Counted from the first letter of the stretch, positions 15,277 to 25,319 are shown. The stretch is 64,000 nt of DNA from Flavobacteriaceae bacterium (GCA_002746415.1 NVXD01000001.1:309275-373274); one strand, 5' to 3'. Notes: a model not told the origin generated them from the sequence alone. A program made the numbers and translations.

Positions 15277-18200
15277 CACAAAATTTTAGGATTGGTAAAA
15301 TCCCCTATTTCGGAATTATATGTACAGTCTTTGCCATTGCAAAAACTAGGAGATGCTATTGCCAATAACGAACAGAGTATTACTTTAAAAGGCATTACTG
15401 GCTCCTCTCTTTCCTTTATAATTTCAGAATCTTTTAAAAATACAGATACCCCTTTTCTCCTTATTTTAAACGATAAAGAAGAGGCAGCCTATATTCTTAA
15501 TGACCTGGAACAATTAATTGGCGAAAAAGACGTGCTTTTCTATCCAGGAAGCTATAGAAGGCCCTACCAAATTGAAGAAACAGACAATGCCAATGTACTT
15601 TTAAGGGCAGAGGTACTCAATAGAATAAACTCTAGAAAAAAACCAGCAATTATTGTCACCTACCCTGATGCCCTATTTGAAAAAGTGGTCACCAGAAAGG
15701 AGTTGAATAAGAATACCCTTAAAATTAAAATTGAGGACACCCTTTCTCTCGAGTTTTTAAATGAAGTATTGTTCGAATATCAATTTAAGAGAGTGGATTT
15801 TGTTACGGAACCTGGAGAATTTTCTGTTCGTGGAGGTATCGTAGATGTTTTTTCTTTTTCACATGATGAACCCTACCGAATTGAATTTTTTGGGGATGAT
15901 GTAGAAAGCATCAGAACCTTTGATGTAGAAACACAATTATCTACCAATCAGGTCACAAAAATTTCGATTATCCCCAATGTGGAGAACAAATTTTTGAATG
16001 AAACTAGAGAAAGTTTTCTCAAATATATTTCTTCTAAAACCGTGGTTTTTTGTAAAAACATAGCACACATATCTGACCGAATAGACGCTCTTTTTGTAAA
16101 AGCTGAAGATGCATTTACTAAACTATCCACAGATATTAAGCATCAAACTCCAGAAGAGCTTTTTGTAAATTCTTCTTTTTTGAAAAGGCAGTTTCAAGAG
16201 TATCGGTTGATTCATTTCGGTGGATTTTCTACCACATCAATCGGGATGGAGATGTCGACTTCATTCACTATAACATTCAACACAAAACCTCAGCCTTCCT
16301 TCAATAAGAAATTCGATTTATTGATAGAAGATCTTAATGAAAACCATAGAAAAGGGTATGCCAATTATCTTTTTTGTTCCTCTAATCAACAAGCAAAACG
16401 ATTTCACGATATTTTCGACGATATCACCAAACAAATACATTACAAAACACTTGTTTTTCCTATTCACCAAGGGTTTATAGACCATGATTTAAAAGTGGTA
16501 TGTTATACAGACCATCAAATTTTTGAGCGATATCACAAATTCCAACTTAAGAACGGCTATGCCAAAAAGCAGGCCATTACCCTAAAGGAACTCACTAAAT
16601 TGGAAATTGGAGATTATGTAACCCATATAGACCATGGCATTGGGAAATTTGGCGGACTTCAAAAAATAGATGTTGAAGGCAAAAAACAAGAAGCCATTAA
16701 ACTCATGTATGGAGAACGGGATATTCTATATGTAAGCATTCATTCGCTCCACAAGATTTCCAAGTTTAATGGCAAGGATGGCACCCCACCCAAAATATAC
16801 AAATTAGGTTCCGCAGCTTGGAAAAATCTAAAACAAAAAACCAAGTCACGCGTTAAGAAAATAGCCTTTAACCTCATCAAAATCTATGCAAAGAGAAGAT
16901 TACAAAAAGGTTACCAATATGAGCCAGACAGTTATTTACAACATGAACTAGAAGCCTCCTTTATATATGAGGATACGCCAGACCAAAGCACTGCTACTTC
17001 GGATATTAAAAAAGACATGGAGAGTGAACGCCCTATGGACCGTTTAATCTGTGGTGATGTTGGTTTTGGAAAGACTGAAGTAGCTATCCGCGCCGCTTTT
17101 AAAGCAGTAGACAATGGTAAACAAGTTGCTGTTTTGGTTCCTACCACCATTTTAGCTTTTCAACACAATAGAACATTTAATGAAAGGCTAAAAGACTTAC
17201 CTGTTACTGTAGATTATGTAAACCGATTTAGAACCACAAAAGAGAAAAGAGACACCTTAGAAGGTCTTGAAGCTGGGAAAGTGGACATCATTATTGGAAC
17301 ACATCAACTGGTCAACAAAAATGTCAAATTTAAAGACCTTGGGCTTTTAATAGTTGATGAAGAACAAAAGTTTGGCGTTGCCGTAAAGGATAAGCTTAAA
17401 TCTATTAAAGAAAATGTGGACGTGTTAACCTTGACCGCCACACCAATCCCAAGAACTTTGCAGTTTAGTCTAATGGCCGCCAGAGATTTATCTGTCATAA
17501 ATACAGCACCTCCCAATAGGTATCCTATTGAAAGTAATGTAATACGTTTCAGTGAAGAAATCATTAGGGATGCCATTAGCTATGAGATCCAACGAGGCGG
17601 ACAAGTCTTTTTTATCCATAACCGCATAGAAAACATTAAAGAAGTAGCTGGGATGGTGCAGCGTTTGATCCCAGATGCCAAAATTGGGATTGGTCATGGG
17701 CAATTGGATGGCAAAAAATTGGAATCCCTAATGCTTTCTTTTATAAATGGGGAGTTTGATGTTTTGGTTTCTACCACCATTGTGGAAAGCGGTTTGGATG
17801 TGCCCAATGCCAACACAATTTTTATCAACAATGCCAATAATTTTGGGTTGAGCGACTTGCATCAAATGCGTGGACGAGTTGGACGTAGTAATAAAAAGGC
17901 ATTTTGCTATTTTATTACCCCTCCCTACGATATGATGAGTAATGACGCCAGAAAACGCATACAAGCTTTGGAACAATTTACAGAACTTGGAAGTGGTTTT
18001 AAAATCGCCATGAAAGATTTAGAAATTAGGGGTGCTGGTGACATATTGGGTGGTGAACAAAGTGGTTTTATCAATGAAATTGGGTTTGATACCTATCAAA
18101 AAATACTAACAGAAGCTATTGATGAACTCAAGGAAAACGAGTTTAAAGAATTGTATGAAGAGGTAGAGGGTGCAACCAAAAAAGTTTTTGTAAAAGAAAC

Positions 18201-18654
18201 TCAAATAGATGCCGATTTTGAACTCTTGTTCCCTGACGATTACATCAATAATACTACGGAACGATTAAACCTGTACACACAATTAAACCAGGTGAAAGAT
18301 GAGGAAGGTTTAATAAAATATGAGAAAGAGTTAATAGATCGTTTTGGAGAACTACCAACTCAGGTGGAAGATTTGTTAAACTCAGTTCGCATAAAATGGA
18401 TTGCTAATAGTATTGGTTTAGAAAAAATAGTCATGAAAAAAGGAAAATTAATAGGCTATTTTATTGCCGATCAAGAATCAGCCTTTTATCAAAGTCCCTT
18501 ATTTACCAAAGTGCTCCAATTCGTAAATAATCACCCACGTCTTTGCAAAATGAAAGAAAAACAAACCCGTAATGGCTTGCGATTGCTATTGGTCTTTGAA
18601 CAAATTACTTCTGTAAATAAAGCATTGAAAGCGTTACAGCCTTTTAGTTCTTAA
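15274..18654 (+). CDS. mfd: transcription-repair coupling factor
   Basis: The product of about 1120 residues is Mfd, the ATP-driven DNA translocase that pushes stalled RNA polymerase off damage and recruits UvrA. Domains in order are a degenerate UvrB-like module (about 20-400), the RNA-polymerase-interacting domain with LTKLEIGDYVTHIDHGIGKF (about 445-465), the helicase lobes with Walker A GDVGFGKTE at about 594-602 and DEEQ at about 695, and the C-terminal TRCF domain (about 960-1090). The start is uncertain: the frame begins with TTG 15274, which overlaps a -7 promoter element; a TTG at 15292 is an alternative, and there is no ATG nearby. Confidence 0.95.
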   Translation: MHKILGLVKSPISELYVQSLPLQKLGDAIANNEQSITLKGITGSSLSFIISESFKNTDTPFLLILNDKEEAAYILNDLEQLIGEKDVLFYPGSYRRPYQIEETDNANVLLRAEVLNRINSRKKPAIIVTYPDALFEKVVTRKELNKNTLKIKIEDTLSLEFLNEVLFEYQFKRVDFVTEPGEFSVRGGIVDVFSFSHDEPYRIEFFGDDVESIRTFDVETQLSTNQVTKISIIPNVENKFLNETRESFLKYISSKTVVFCKNIAHISDRIDALFVKAEDAFTKLSTDIKHQTPEELFVNSSFLKRQFQEYRLIHFGGFSTTSIGMEMSTSFTITFNTKPQPSFNKKFDLLIEDLNENHRKGYANYLFCSSNQQAKRFHDIFDDITKQIHYKTLVFPIHQGFIDHDLKVVCYTDHQIFERYHKFQLKNGYAKKQAITLKELTKLEIGDYVTHIDHGIGKFGGLQKIDVEGKKQEAIKLMYGERDILYVSIHSLHKISKFNGKDGTPPKIYKLGSAAWKNLKQKTKSRVKKIAFNLIKIYAKRRLQKGYQYEPDSYLQHELEASFIYEDTPDQSTATSDIKKDMESERPMDRLICGDVGFGKTEVAIRAAFKAVDNGKQVAVLVPTTILAFQHNRTFNERLKDLPVTVDYVNRFRTTKEKRDTLEGLEAGKVDIIIGTHQLVNKNVKFKDLGLLIVDEEQKFGVAVKDKLKSIKENVDVLTLTATPIPRTLQFSLMAARDLSVINTAPPNRYPIESNVIRFSEEIIRDAISYEIQRGGQVFFIHNRIENIKEVAGMVQRLIPDAKIGIGHGQLDGKKLESLMLSFINGEFDVLVSTTIVESGLDVPNANTIFINNANNFGLSDLHQMRGRVGRSNKKAFCYFITPPYDMMSNDARKRIQALEQFTELGSGFKIAMKDLEIRGAGDILGGEQSGFINEIGFDTYQKILTEAIDELKENEFKELYEEVEGATKKVFVKETQIDADFELLFPDDYINNTTERLNLYTQLNQVKDEEGLIKYEKELIDRFGELPTQVEDLLNSVRIKWIANSIGLEKIVMKKGKLIGYFIADQESAFYQSPLFTKVLQFVNNHPRLCKMKEKQTRNGLRLLLVFEQITSVNKALKALQPFSS

Positions 18655-18672
18655 TCTATTGTTTGATAACTT

Positions 18673-18746
18673 GAGATTTCTCGCTGTGCTCGAAATGACA
18701 ATGAGTACCAAAATGTCTTTTCGAAGAAGGAACGACTGAGAAATCT
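18673..18746. repeat. palindromic intergenic repeat, copy 1
   Basis: A 74-base element with GAGATTTCTC at one end and GAGAAATC at the other, and an inner inverted pair CTCGAAATGACA / TGTCTTTTCGAAG. It can fold into a long hairpin with two paired zones. A closely similar copy lies 126 bases downstream. These elements resemble flavobacterial intergenic repeats of the type ...CTCGAAATGACA.... It sits between mfd and the next gene and may also act as an mfd 3' structure. Confidence 0.75.
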
Positions 18747-18798
18747 AAGTCAGATTACTATTCTTTCTTTGACTTCACATTAACCACGTTCAAAAATA

Positions 18799-18872
18799 GA
18801 GATTTCTCCCTATGCTCGAAATGACAATGAGCACCAAAATGTCATTTCGAAGAAGGCACGACTGAGAAATCC
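18799..18872. repeat. palindromic intergenic repeat, copy 2
   Basis: Second copy, in the same orientation as copy 1, with GAGATTTCTCCC, CTCGAAATGACA, TGTCATTTCGAAG and GAGAAATC. Its inner inverted repeat is perfect (AAATGACA/TGTCATTT), whereas copy 1 has lost one position, so copy 2 seems the less decayed. Similarity continues for about 15 bases past each copy (AGATTACT). With copy 1 it fills most of the 350-base gap after mfd; nothing else is seen there. Confidence 0.75.
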
Positions 18873-19004
18873 AAACGAGATTACTTTTTTAAATCCTTAT
18901 CTGTTAGCAACAATGTTAAATTAAATATAAAAAATACACACCTTAAAAAAACGGGGGCAAATATGCTTTATTTTAACGACAACCAATTAAAAATCAACCC
19001 TAAA

Positions 19005-20288
19005 ATGAAAAAATCAACCCTCTATCTTCTTATGGGTATTCTTCTTTTTGTGAGTGCTTGCAAAGACACCCCTAAAGCCAATGAAGAAGTTGAAACCGTT
19101 GCTTATGTAGTTAATGAATCTGCTGTTGCTCGAATAGATTCCACTTTAAAAAGTATTGTGGATTCTGGTAATATAGCTGGTGTATCTGCACTAATCTTTG
19201 AAAAAGACAAAGAAGTATATTACAATGCTTTTGGCTATGCCGATTTGGAAGCAAAAAAACCCATGGATCGCAATACTATAGTGCAGATTTATTCCATGAC
19301 AAAACCAATTACAGGTACTGCTCTAATGACGCTGCATGAAGAAGGTAAATTTGATTTGGACGATCCTTTGGAAAAATTTGCTCCTGAATTTGCCAACATG
19401 AAAGTTTATGTAGGTGAGGATGCCGCAGGAAAACCCATTCTTGAAGATGCCAATAGAGCGATTACCATAAGAGATATTACTCGGCACACAGCTGGCTTTG
19501 GTAACAACGGCAATATTCCTGGCTTGGGTAAATTAATAGCTGAGGCCGATGCCATGAACCGTGAAAACACTTTGGTCCAAATGGCGGAAAAATTGGGAAG
19601 TACACCATTACACTTTCATCCAGGAACACAATGGGAATATGGGCCATGTGTAGATATACAAGCATTCTTGGTGGAAAGAATTTCAGGTATGCCTTATAAA
19701 GAATATGTCAGAACTCATGTATTGGATCCATTAAAAATGGACAAAACACGCTATTTTGTTCCAGAAGAAGACCGTGGTCTTTTTTCTGCCATATACTTTC
19801 GTGAGGGAGCAGGTCTAGACAGCCTAGTACAATTGTCTGCCGAGGATTCAAAATCCAACTATTTTACAGAATGGCCATTGACCCGTGGTGGATCTGGCTT
19901 AACAGCTTCAATAGATAACTACCAACGTTTTGCTCGTATGTTAGTCAACGAAGGAACCTTTGAAGGCACTACTATTTTGAAGCCTGAAACGATAAAATTA
20001 ATGGCCACAAGCCATCTATCAGATAGTATTACTGAACGCATGTGGTTGCCTAGTAAAGGGCAAGTAGGTTTTGGAATTGATTTTGCAGTGCGCTTACGTC
20101 CACCAGCTACAAAAGAAGAAAACAACGGAGTTGTTGGAGAATTTTTCTGGGATGGAGCAGCAAGTACATTGTTTTGGGTAGACCCGATAAACGACCTTAC
20201 CGCAGTGCTATTTGTACAACTTTTTCCTTATGACCAAGTTGGACTTCATAAAGCTTTTAGAGACGCTGTTTATGGACCAATAGAATAA
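19005..20288 (+). CDS. serine hydrolase lipoprotein, beta-lactamase/class C family
   Basis: The 427-residue protein begins with a lipoprotein signal, MKKSTLYLLMGILLFVSAC, with Cys19 as the lipid anchor. The mature part is a beta-lactamase-related (class C/esterase) fold: the nucleophile motif is S97-M-T-K100 (in IYSMTKPITG), the HTAGFG segment follows at about 163-168, the tyrosine position is WEYGPCVD, and LTRGGSGLTASIDNY is the usual GG-SGL region. Such proteins are esterases, D-amino-acid peptidases or beta-lactamases; resistance should not be assumed. The frame is open from 18963, but ATG 19005 gives the signal peptide. A CocE-type hydrolase follows after 36 bases. Confidence 0.88.
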   Translation: MKKSTLYLLMGILLFVSACKDTPKANEEVETVAYVVNESAVARIDSTLKSIVDSGNIAGVSALIFEKDKEVYYNAFGYADLEAKKPMDRNTIVQIYSMTKPITGTALMTLHEEGKFDLDDPLEKFAPEFANMKVYVGEDAAGKPILEDANRAITIRDITRHTAGFGNNGNIPGLGKLIAEADAMNRENTLVQMAEKLGSTPLHFHPGTQWEYGPCVDIQAFLVERISGMPYKEYVRTHVLDPLKMDKTRYFVPEEDRGLFSAIYFREGAGLDSLVQLSAEDSKSNYFTEWPLTRGGSGLTASIDNYQRFARMLVNEGTFEGTTILKPETIKLMATSHLSDSITERMWLPSKGQVGFGIDFAVRLRPPATKEENNGVVGEFFWDGAASTLFWVDPINDLTAVLFVQLFPYDQVGLHKAFRDAVYGPIE

Positions 20289-20324
20289 GGAAATTAGTAG
20301 TACTTTTAAACAAACGAATGCACT

Positions 20325-22250
20325 ATGAAATTATGTTCCTTTTTTGTCATGGCAATCCTTTTGTCATGCTCAACCGCTATTTCACAGGATAACGATTCAT
20401 CATATTTAAAATCTCATTACGATCTTAAAGAATATCATATTCCCATGCGTGATGGGGTGGAGCTTTTTACAATTGTCTATACGCCAAAAGACAAAGGCAA
20501 AAAGTATCCCTTTTTAATGAACAGAACCTGTTACAATGCATCCAGTTATACCGATTATAAAGCAAAAACATATCCTTCCAAATACCTTATTCAAGATGGC
20601 TATATTTTGGTTTATCAAGATGTTCGAGGTAGATACATGAGCGATGGTATTTTTGACAATATGACTCCCAATATTCCAGGAAATAATATAAAGAACAAAA
20701 CGGATATTGATGAAAGTTCGGATACCTATGATACCATAGCATGGCTTCTTAAAAACATTTCAAACAATAATGGCAAGGTAGGCATGTATGGGGTTTCCTA
20801 TCCTGGATTTTATACAGCAGCTGCTCTACCAGATGCTCATCCAGCCTTAGTGGCTTCATCTCCACAAGCACCTATTTCTGATTTCTTTTTTGATGATTTT
20901 CATCATCAAGGCGCCTATTTGCAAAGCTATTCAGCTGCATTTGCTGTTTTTGGATACCAAAAAGAAGAGCGTACCCGTGAATCATGGTTTATGGATAAGA
21001 TTATGCGTTTCTATGATAACCCAGCCAAAGATGCGTATGATTATTATTTGAATTTAGGACCACTTAAAAATATTACCGAAAAATACCATCACGATAATTT
21101 TTTCTGGAAACAAATTATAGAACATCCTAATTATGATGAATTTTGGCAAAAAAGAAGCATCCTGCCTCATTTAAAAGGTATAGATCATGCGGTAATGACA
21201 GTTGGCGGGTGGTTTGATGCTGAAGATTTATACGGTCCATTATCCATATATAAAAGCATTGAAGCCAACAACCCAAAAGCCAACAATACCATTGTCATGG
21301 GACCTTGGGATCATGGTGGTTGGGCTCATGAAAAGGGAAAAACTACTCACAACCATATCTATTTTGGAGATAGTATTTCAACGCATTATCAAAAAGAGAT
21401 AGAACGCAAATTCTTTAATTACAATTTAAAAGGTGAAGGGAATGGTAAACTTCCTGAGGCGTATATGTTTGATACGGGAATCAAAGAGTGGAAAAGTTTT
21501 GATTATTGGCCTCCAAAGGAGATTACGCCTATTACCTTTTATTTTGGAGAAAACGGACAATTGGGAATTAATGAACCAATTGATGATAAGGCAAAATTTG
21601 ACTATGTGAGTGACCCTAATAAACCGATACCCTATACTTCCCAAACTGAAGGTCTCGGCTTTACTCCAAGACGATTTATGAGTGATGATCAACGCCAAGC
21701 ATCTAGACGACCCGACGTACTAACTTTTGAAACCGAAGTGCTTACTGACAGTCAAACTCTTGCTGGTGAAATAGTTGCCCAGCTTAAAGTTAGTATGACT
21801 GGTACTGATGCTGATTTCATTGTGAAATTAATTGATGTGTATCCTCAAGACCATGAAAGCTATGAGCACAATCCAGAAAACATTGTAATGGGAGGATACC
21901 AACAACTAGTTAGGTCAGAGGTATTTAGAGGGAGGTTTAGAAATGGTTTTGATACCCCTGAACCTTTTGTATCTGGTGAGATTTCTGATGTCAACTTTAG
22001 ATTGCAAGATGTATTGCATACCTTTAAAAAAGGTCATAAAATAATGATTCAAATCCACAGTACCTGGTTTCCATACATAGATCGTAACCCTCAAAAATAT
22101 GTGGACAATATTTATGAGGCCAATGCCGAGGATTTTATCAAATCTACCATCACAGTACATGGAACATCTATCATAAAAGCTGGTGGAAATGTAAATTGTT
22201 GCGAAACAATGCCTGCATTCATGACTTTGCAACCCATTATAAAAGATTAA
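20325..22250 (+). CDS. CocE/NonD family hydrolase (alpha-amino acid ester hydrolase-like)
   Basis: The 641-residue secreted enzyme starts with a signal peptide (MKLCSFFVMAILLSCSTAIS, cut near residue 20). The alpha/beta-hydrolase domain has the oxyanion segment YQDVRGRYMSDG (about 97-108), the nucleophile in GVSYPG (Ser158), an Asp in VGGWFDAEDLYG and the His in GPWDHGGW. A C-terminal jelly-roll (about 460-640) completes the X-Pro dipeptidyl-peptidase/CocE architecture. It hydrolyses ester or amide bonds, probably in the periplasm; beta-lactam or dipeptide esters are typical family substrates. It lies in a run of four exported proteins. Confidence 0.9.
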   Translation: MKLCSFFVMAILLSCSTAISQDNDSSYLKSHYDLKEYHIPMRDGVELFTIVYTPKDKGKKYPFLMNRTCYNASSYTDYKAKTYPSKYLIQDGYILVYQDVRGRYMSDGIFDNMTPNIPGNNIKNKTDIDESSDTYDTIAWLLKNISNNNGKVGMYGVSYPGFYTAAALPDAHPALVASSPQAPISDFFFDDFHHQGAYLQSYSAAFAVFGYQKEERTRESWFMDKIMRFYDNPAKDAYDYYLNLGPLKNITEKYHHDNFFWKQIIEHPNYDEFWQKRSILPHLKGIDHAVMTVGGWFDAEDLYGPLSIYKSIEANNPKANNTIVMGPWDHGGWAHEKGKTTHNHIYFGDSISTHYQKEIERKFFNYNLKGEGNGKLPEAYMFDTGIKEWKSFDYWPPKEITPITFYFGENGQLGINEPIDDKAKFDYVSDPNKPIPYTSQTEGLGFTPRRFMSDDQRQASRRPDVLTFETEVLTDSQTLAGEIVAQLKVSMTGTDADFIVKLIDVYPQDHESYEHNPENIVMGGYQQLVRSEVFRGRFRNGFDTPEPFVSGEISDVNFRLQDVLHTFKKGHKIMIQIHSTWFPYIDRNPQKYVDNIYEANAEDFIKSTITVHGTSIIKAGGNVNCCETMPAFMTLQPIIKD

Positions 22251-22295
22251 TTTATTTTTACGGTTTTTTCACTTTGATATAAAGCTCTATTTCAT

Positions 22296-23624
22296 ATGCA
22301 TAAAATAATAAAAGGCGCATTTATTTTTATTACCCTATTTGGTTTTGGATTACAGGCACAACACTCCATTTCAGGAAATTTTACCCCTGCCCAAAATTTT
22401 AAATGGGTGGTTGCCTACCAACTTAAATCTGGGAGCTTGGCATATGTTGCGGATGCAGCCGTAAAAAATGGCGTTTTTAAACTTAATATTAAGGATGCTG
22501 CTGAACCGGGCACTTATCGCTTGGTTTATGGTATTCCACAAGAGGAATTGTATTTTGATGTTATTTACAATGGAAAAGAAGATGTGCAGCTGATTTTTGA
22601 TGAAACAAAAGGAGTTACTTTCATTGCTTCAAAAGAAAATAAACTATTCACCAATTACTTTAAAGAGGTAAATATATGTGAACAAGAAATCATCTCTTTA
22701 TTCAGCGCCAACAATTTCAATACATCAGAATTGCAGCAATTGGTTCAAAGTCTAGAACAGATTCAGTCGGACTATGAAAAAAAATCAGCAGATTTAATTT
22801 GTCATGATTATATTATCGCCAACAACCCCTACGTTCCTGCTTTAACTGAATCGGCTCAAGAATATGTAAGCAATAAAAAAGGAGCTTACTTTAAGAAAGT
22901 AAATTTTAAAAATATTGTTTTGCAAAATTCAGACTTCTTAATGGACAAAACCATAAATTATGTGTTAACAGCCATGCCCCTGCAACAACTTACAGATAAT
23001 GAGCTGGAAAAGGTAAGACAAGAAAATATTAGCACAGTATATGGTCTGCTACAAAATGCGGACGCTAGCTATGCCACTCATTTTCTCTATACCCTATGGA
23101 ATAAATTAGCTATCCTGAATTTAAATGAAACCACAGATTTCATGTACAATACCTATTTGGAAAAACTGGCCATAAAAACCAATAACCAAAAAGTAATCGA
23201 CAATATTGTTACCCATAATAGATTACGATTAGGTGCAACAGCTCCTGAAATTATATGGAAAGATGGTGATACAGATAAAAAGCTAAGTGAATTAGAGGCA
23301 GCGGAACATTACGTTTTAGTATTTTGGAGCAGTGGTTGCCCCCATTGTCTTAAAGAGGTCCCGCAATTACACAAAGGTCTTTTAGAAATCCCCACAACAA
23401 AAGTTCTCGCTATAGGGCTTGAAGACAATGACACCAAATGGAAAAAAGAAATTGGAAAATTAAATGAATTCCACCATGCATTGGCCTTAGGGAAATGGGA
23501 AAACAAATATGTAGGCATTTATGGCATTCAAACAACACCAACCTACTTTATTCTAGACAAGGATAAAAAAATCGTAGCTAAACCTTCAGACTATACAGGA
23601 GTTATTACCTACCTAAAGCCATAA
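22296..23624 (+). CDS. exported thioredoxin-like (TlpA-type) protein
   Basis: The 442-residue protein has an N-terminal signal peptide (hydrophobic 8-19, QAQ cleavage region), a long N-terminal beta-rich and helical region of about 300 residues like the DUF4369-containing Bacteroidota thiol proteins, and a C-terminal thioredoxin fold. The active-site motif is SSGCPHCLKEVP near residues 345-356, with the cis-Pro region in IQTTPTYFILDKD. It should act as a periplasmic thiol-disulfide reductase or isomerase. It follows the CocE-type hydrolase after 45 bases. A specific client is not visible. Confidence 0.82.
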   Translation: MHKIIKGAFIFITLFGFGLQAQHSISGNFTPAQNFKWVVAYQLKSGSLAYVADAAVKNGVFKLNIKDAAEPGTYRLVYGIPQEELYFDVIYNGKEDVQLIFDETKGVTFIASKENKLFTNYFKEVNICEQEIISLFSANNFNTSELQQLVQSLEQIQSDYEKKSADLICHDYIIANNPYVPALTESAQEYVSNKKGAYFKKVNFKNIVLQNSDFLMDKTINYVLTAMPLQQLTDNELEKVRQENISTVYGLLQNADASYATHFLYTLWNKLAILNLNETTDFMYNTYLEKLAIKTNNQKVIDNIVTHNRLRLGATAPEIIWKDGDTDKKLSELEAAEHYVLVFWSSGCPHCLKEVPQLHKGLLEIPTTKVLAIGLEDNDTKWKKEIGKLNEFHHALALGKWENKYVGIYGIQTTPTYFILDKDKKIVAKPSDYTGVITYLKP

Positions 23625-23692
23625 AATTATGTGCTAGCTTCCACTGTAACACTTCTTGATTTTCATCGTCTGTATAGTAAATAAAAGCATTC

Positions 23693-24616
23693 ATGACCAA
23701 ATTATCAAAAAAGCAACAGGTATTTTTTTTACTATATCTACTACCCTTTTTAATCTTTTCACAGGCAGAATCTATTTTTAATGGCATTAAATTAAACGAA
23801 TCCCTACAATCCGTTTCAGAAAAAATCAGCCTTATTTCTGAATCATCAGAACTAATCACACCAAATCATCCACGGTTTCCATTGGCAAAACAAAAGGAAG
23901 AACATCTTGTTTGTACTACTATAAAAACTAGTAACGGTACTATTAAAAAGGCTGTATTCACTTTTTCTGACAACAAACTAAGTTATATTGAAGCTAGAGG
24001 AAATGTGATTAACACCTTCATCAGTAAACGAAAAGATACCTCCAGAAACTATATGCACTATGTCGTTTATTCCAAGGATAACTTATTTGTAGATAAGGAG
24101 AATGACATAGCCTGGATTATGGTCCCAGAGGCAAGACATGTTAATTTGTTTACTTGGGAAAACCCCTATTTACGGAACAAGAATCATTCTGAACCACAAG
24201 AAAGTCCTTCTGCAAAACTTCCAGAATTCATAAAAATGGGCGGTACATTAAACGAGTTGAAACCCGGTCTTGTAACAAATAGTGCATTTACAAGTGTTGA
24301 GGAATTAGATGGATCAGACCCAAACGCACAAACACAAATAAATTGTTTTGGAGTAAACTATTTGGGGTTCTCAAGAAAATTTGAAGCTCGTTTTGGTGAT
24401 GACCAACTCAATACTGTTTGGATATTGACCGCAAAAGCCGAGGAAGAAAGAATCCGAGAAGCATTGGTTAAAACTTACGGCAAGGCGGATTACATAAATG
24501 AGGATTGGGAAATTTTCGCAAATTGGACCATTGGCCTACGAAAAGATAAACCAGAAATTTTATTGTTAACAACCGAGATAGGTCAATTTTATAAAAAAGA
24601 ACTGTTTAAACAATAA
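23693..24616 (+). CDS. exported protein of unknown function
   Basis: No family was recognised in this 307-residue protein. It starts with a basic stretch and a strong hydrophobic core (QQVFFLLYLLPFLIFSQ), a signal peptide ending at about residue 25. The mature part is mixed alpha/beta with two similar-sized halves, each ending with a segment that describes a value and a trend (for example FSDNKLSYIEARG and DQLNTVWILTAKAEEE), which may reflect a duplicated small domain. It is the last of four exported proteins and is convergent with the ACT-like gene; a hairpin lies between. Confidence 0.6.
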   Translation: MTKLSKKQQVFFLLYLLPFLIFSQAESIFNGIKLNESLQSVSEKISLISESSELITPNHPRFPLAKQKEEHLVCTTIKTSNGTIKKAVFTFSDNKLSYIEARGNVINTFISKRKDTSRNYMHYVVYSKDNLFVDKENDIAWIMVPEARHVNLFTWENPYLRNKNHSEPQESPSAKLPEFIKMGGTLNELKPGLVTNSAFTSVEELDGSDPNAQTQINCFGVNYLGFSRKFEARFGDDQLNTVWILTAKAEEERIREALVKTYGKADYINEDWEIFANWTIGLRKDKPEILLLTTEIGQFYKKELFKQ

Positions 24617-24643
24617 GGGCATTTAAAAATTTACATTGCCCTT
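24615..24643. terminator. possible bidirectional terminator between convergent genes
   Basis: AAGGGCA (24615-24621) pairs with TGCCCTT (24637-24643) across an AT-rich loop that can itself pair partly. It overlaps the stop of the plus-strand gene and lies 17 bases beyond the stop of the minus-strand gene. T-tails are weak on both strands. Confidence 0.45.
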
Positions 24644-24659
24644 GTTGTACAATTGAATC

Positions 24660-25319
24660 CTATAAAAGTTTTAAATCTTTAATGGTCTTAAAAGCAACAT
24701 CCACCTGAGAATCATCAACAAGAATGGTAAACTCGTTCGTTGTAGAAATAACTTCGTACAATACGATGCCTTCCCAAGCCAAACGCTGAAAAATAAAATA
24801 ATAAATCCCTGGCACCGAAACATTTTCAGCTGGTAGTTTAACTGTAATAGAAGAAAGGTTATTTGCCTTTTGAGTACATTTTTCTGAACTAAAAAGTTCT
24901 TCAACAGTGTCATCCAAAATGTTACTTATCACAATATTTATTTCATTGACCCCTCTAGAGGAAGTATAAAATACATCTTGATTGGTATTGACAGCCTCCA
25001 AAAGTTTTGCTTGTTGCATCAGAATTGTGTTCGACGTCAAAAAAGTATAATCTGTTAAAGAAGACCTTACAGTTATTTCCCCTATATTTTTTAAAACTTT
25101 TATAATCTTGTGAGTGGCCCTAAATTCTAAATCATCAGAAAGACGTTTTAGCGCCATAACAATAGCCCCGTTTCTAATGTCTTTTCCTAGTTCATTTTCA
25201 ATTTCAGGCTTCACTATTCTAGAAAGCGAAGTGAGATTTATAATTCCCTGTCCTAAAGCACTTTGCAAAAAAGGCTTTTTCTTAATGTACTGTTCTACTA
25301 CGGAGGATATCGTCTTCAT
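24660..25319 (-). CDS. ACT-like domain protein with winged-helix-like N-terminus
   Basis: The 219-residue protein has two parts. Residues 1-80 are helical and resemble a winged-helix module (ISSVVEQYIKKKPFLQSA, LGKDIRNGAIVMALKRLSDD). The rest is a beta-alpha-beta arrangement like an ACT pair: AVNTNQDVFYTSSRGVNEIN, then LPAENVSVPGIYYFIFQRLA and TILVDDSQVDVAFKTI. Proteins of this type are sometimes annotated as aspartate kinase because of the ACT part, but the kinase domain is absent, so an amino-acid-responsive regulator is the better reading. Ligand and target are unknown. YraN lies upstream in the same direction. Confidence 0.6.
   Translation of the reverse strand: MKTISSVVEQYIKKKPFLQSALGQGIINLTSLSRIVKPEIENELGKDIRNGAIVMALKRLSDDLEFRATHKIIKVLKNIGEITVRSSLTDYTFLTSNTILMQQAKLLEAVNTNQDVFYTSSRGVNEINIVISNILDDTVEELFSSEKCTQKANNLSSITVKLPAENVSVPGIYYFIFQRLAWEGIVLYEVISTTNEFTILVDDSQVDVAFKTIKDLKLL

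Noticed and set aside
19005..20288. Beta-lactamase resistance gene
   Set aside because: The fold is beta-lactamase-like, but lipoprotein esterases and peptidases share it; no specific class signature beyond SxxK supports antibiotic resistance.
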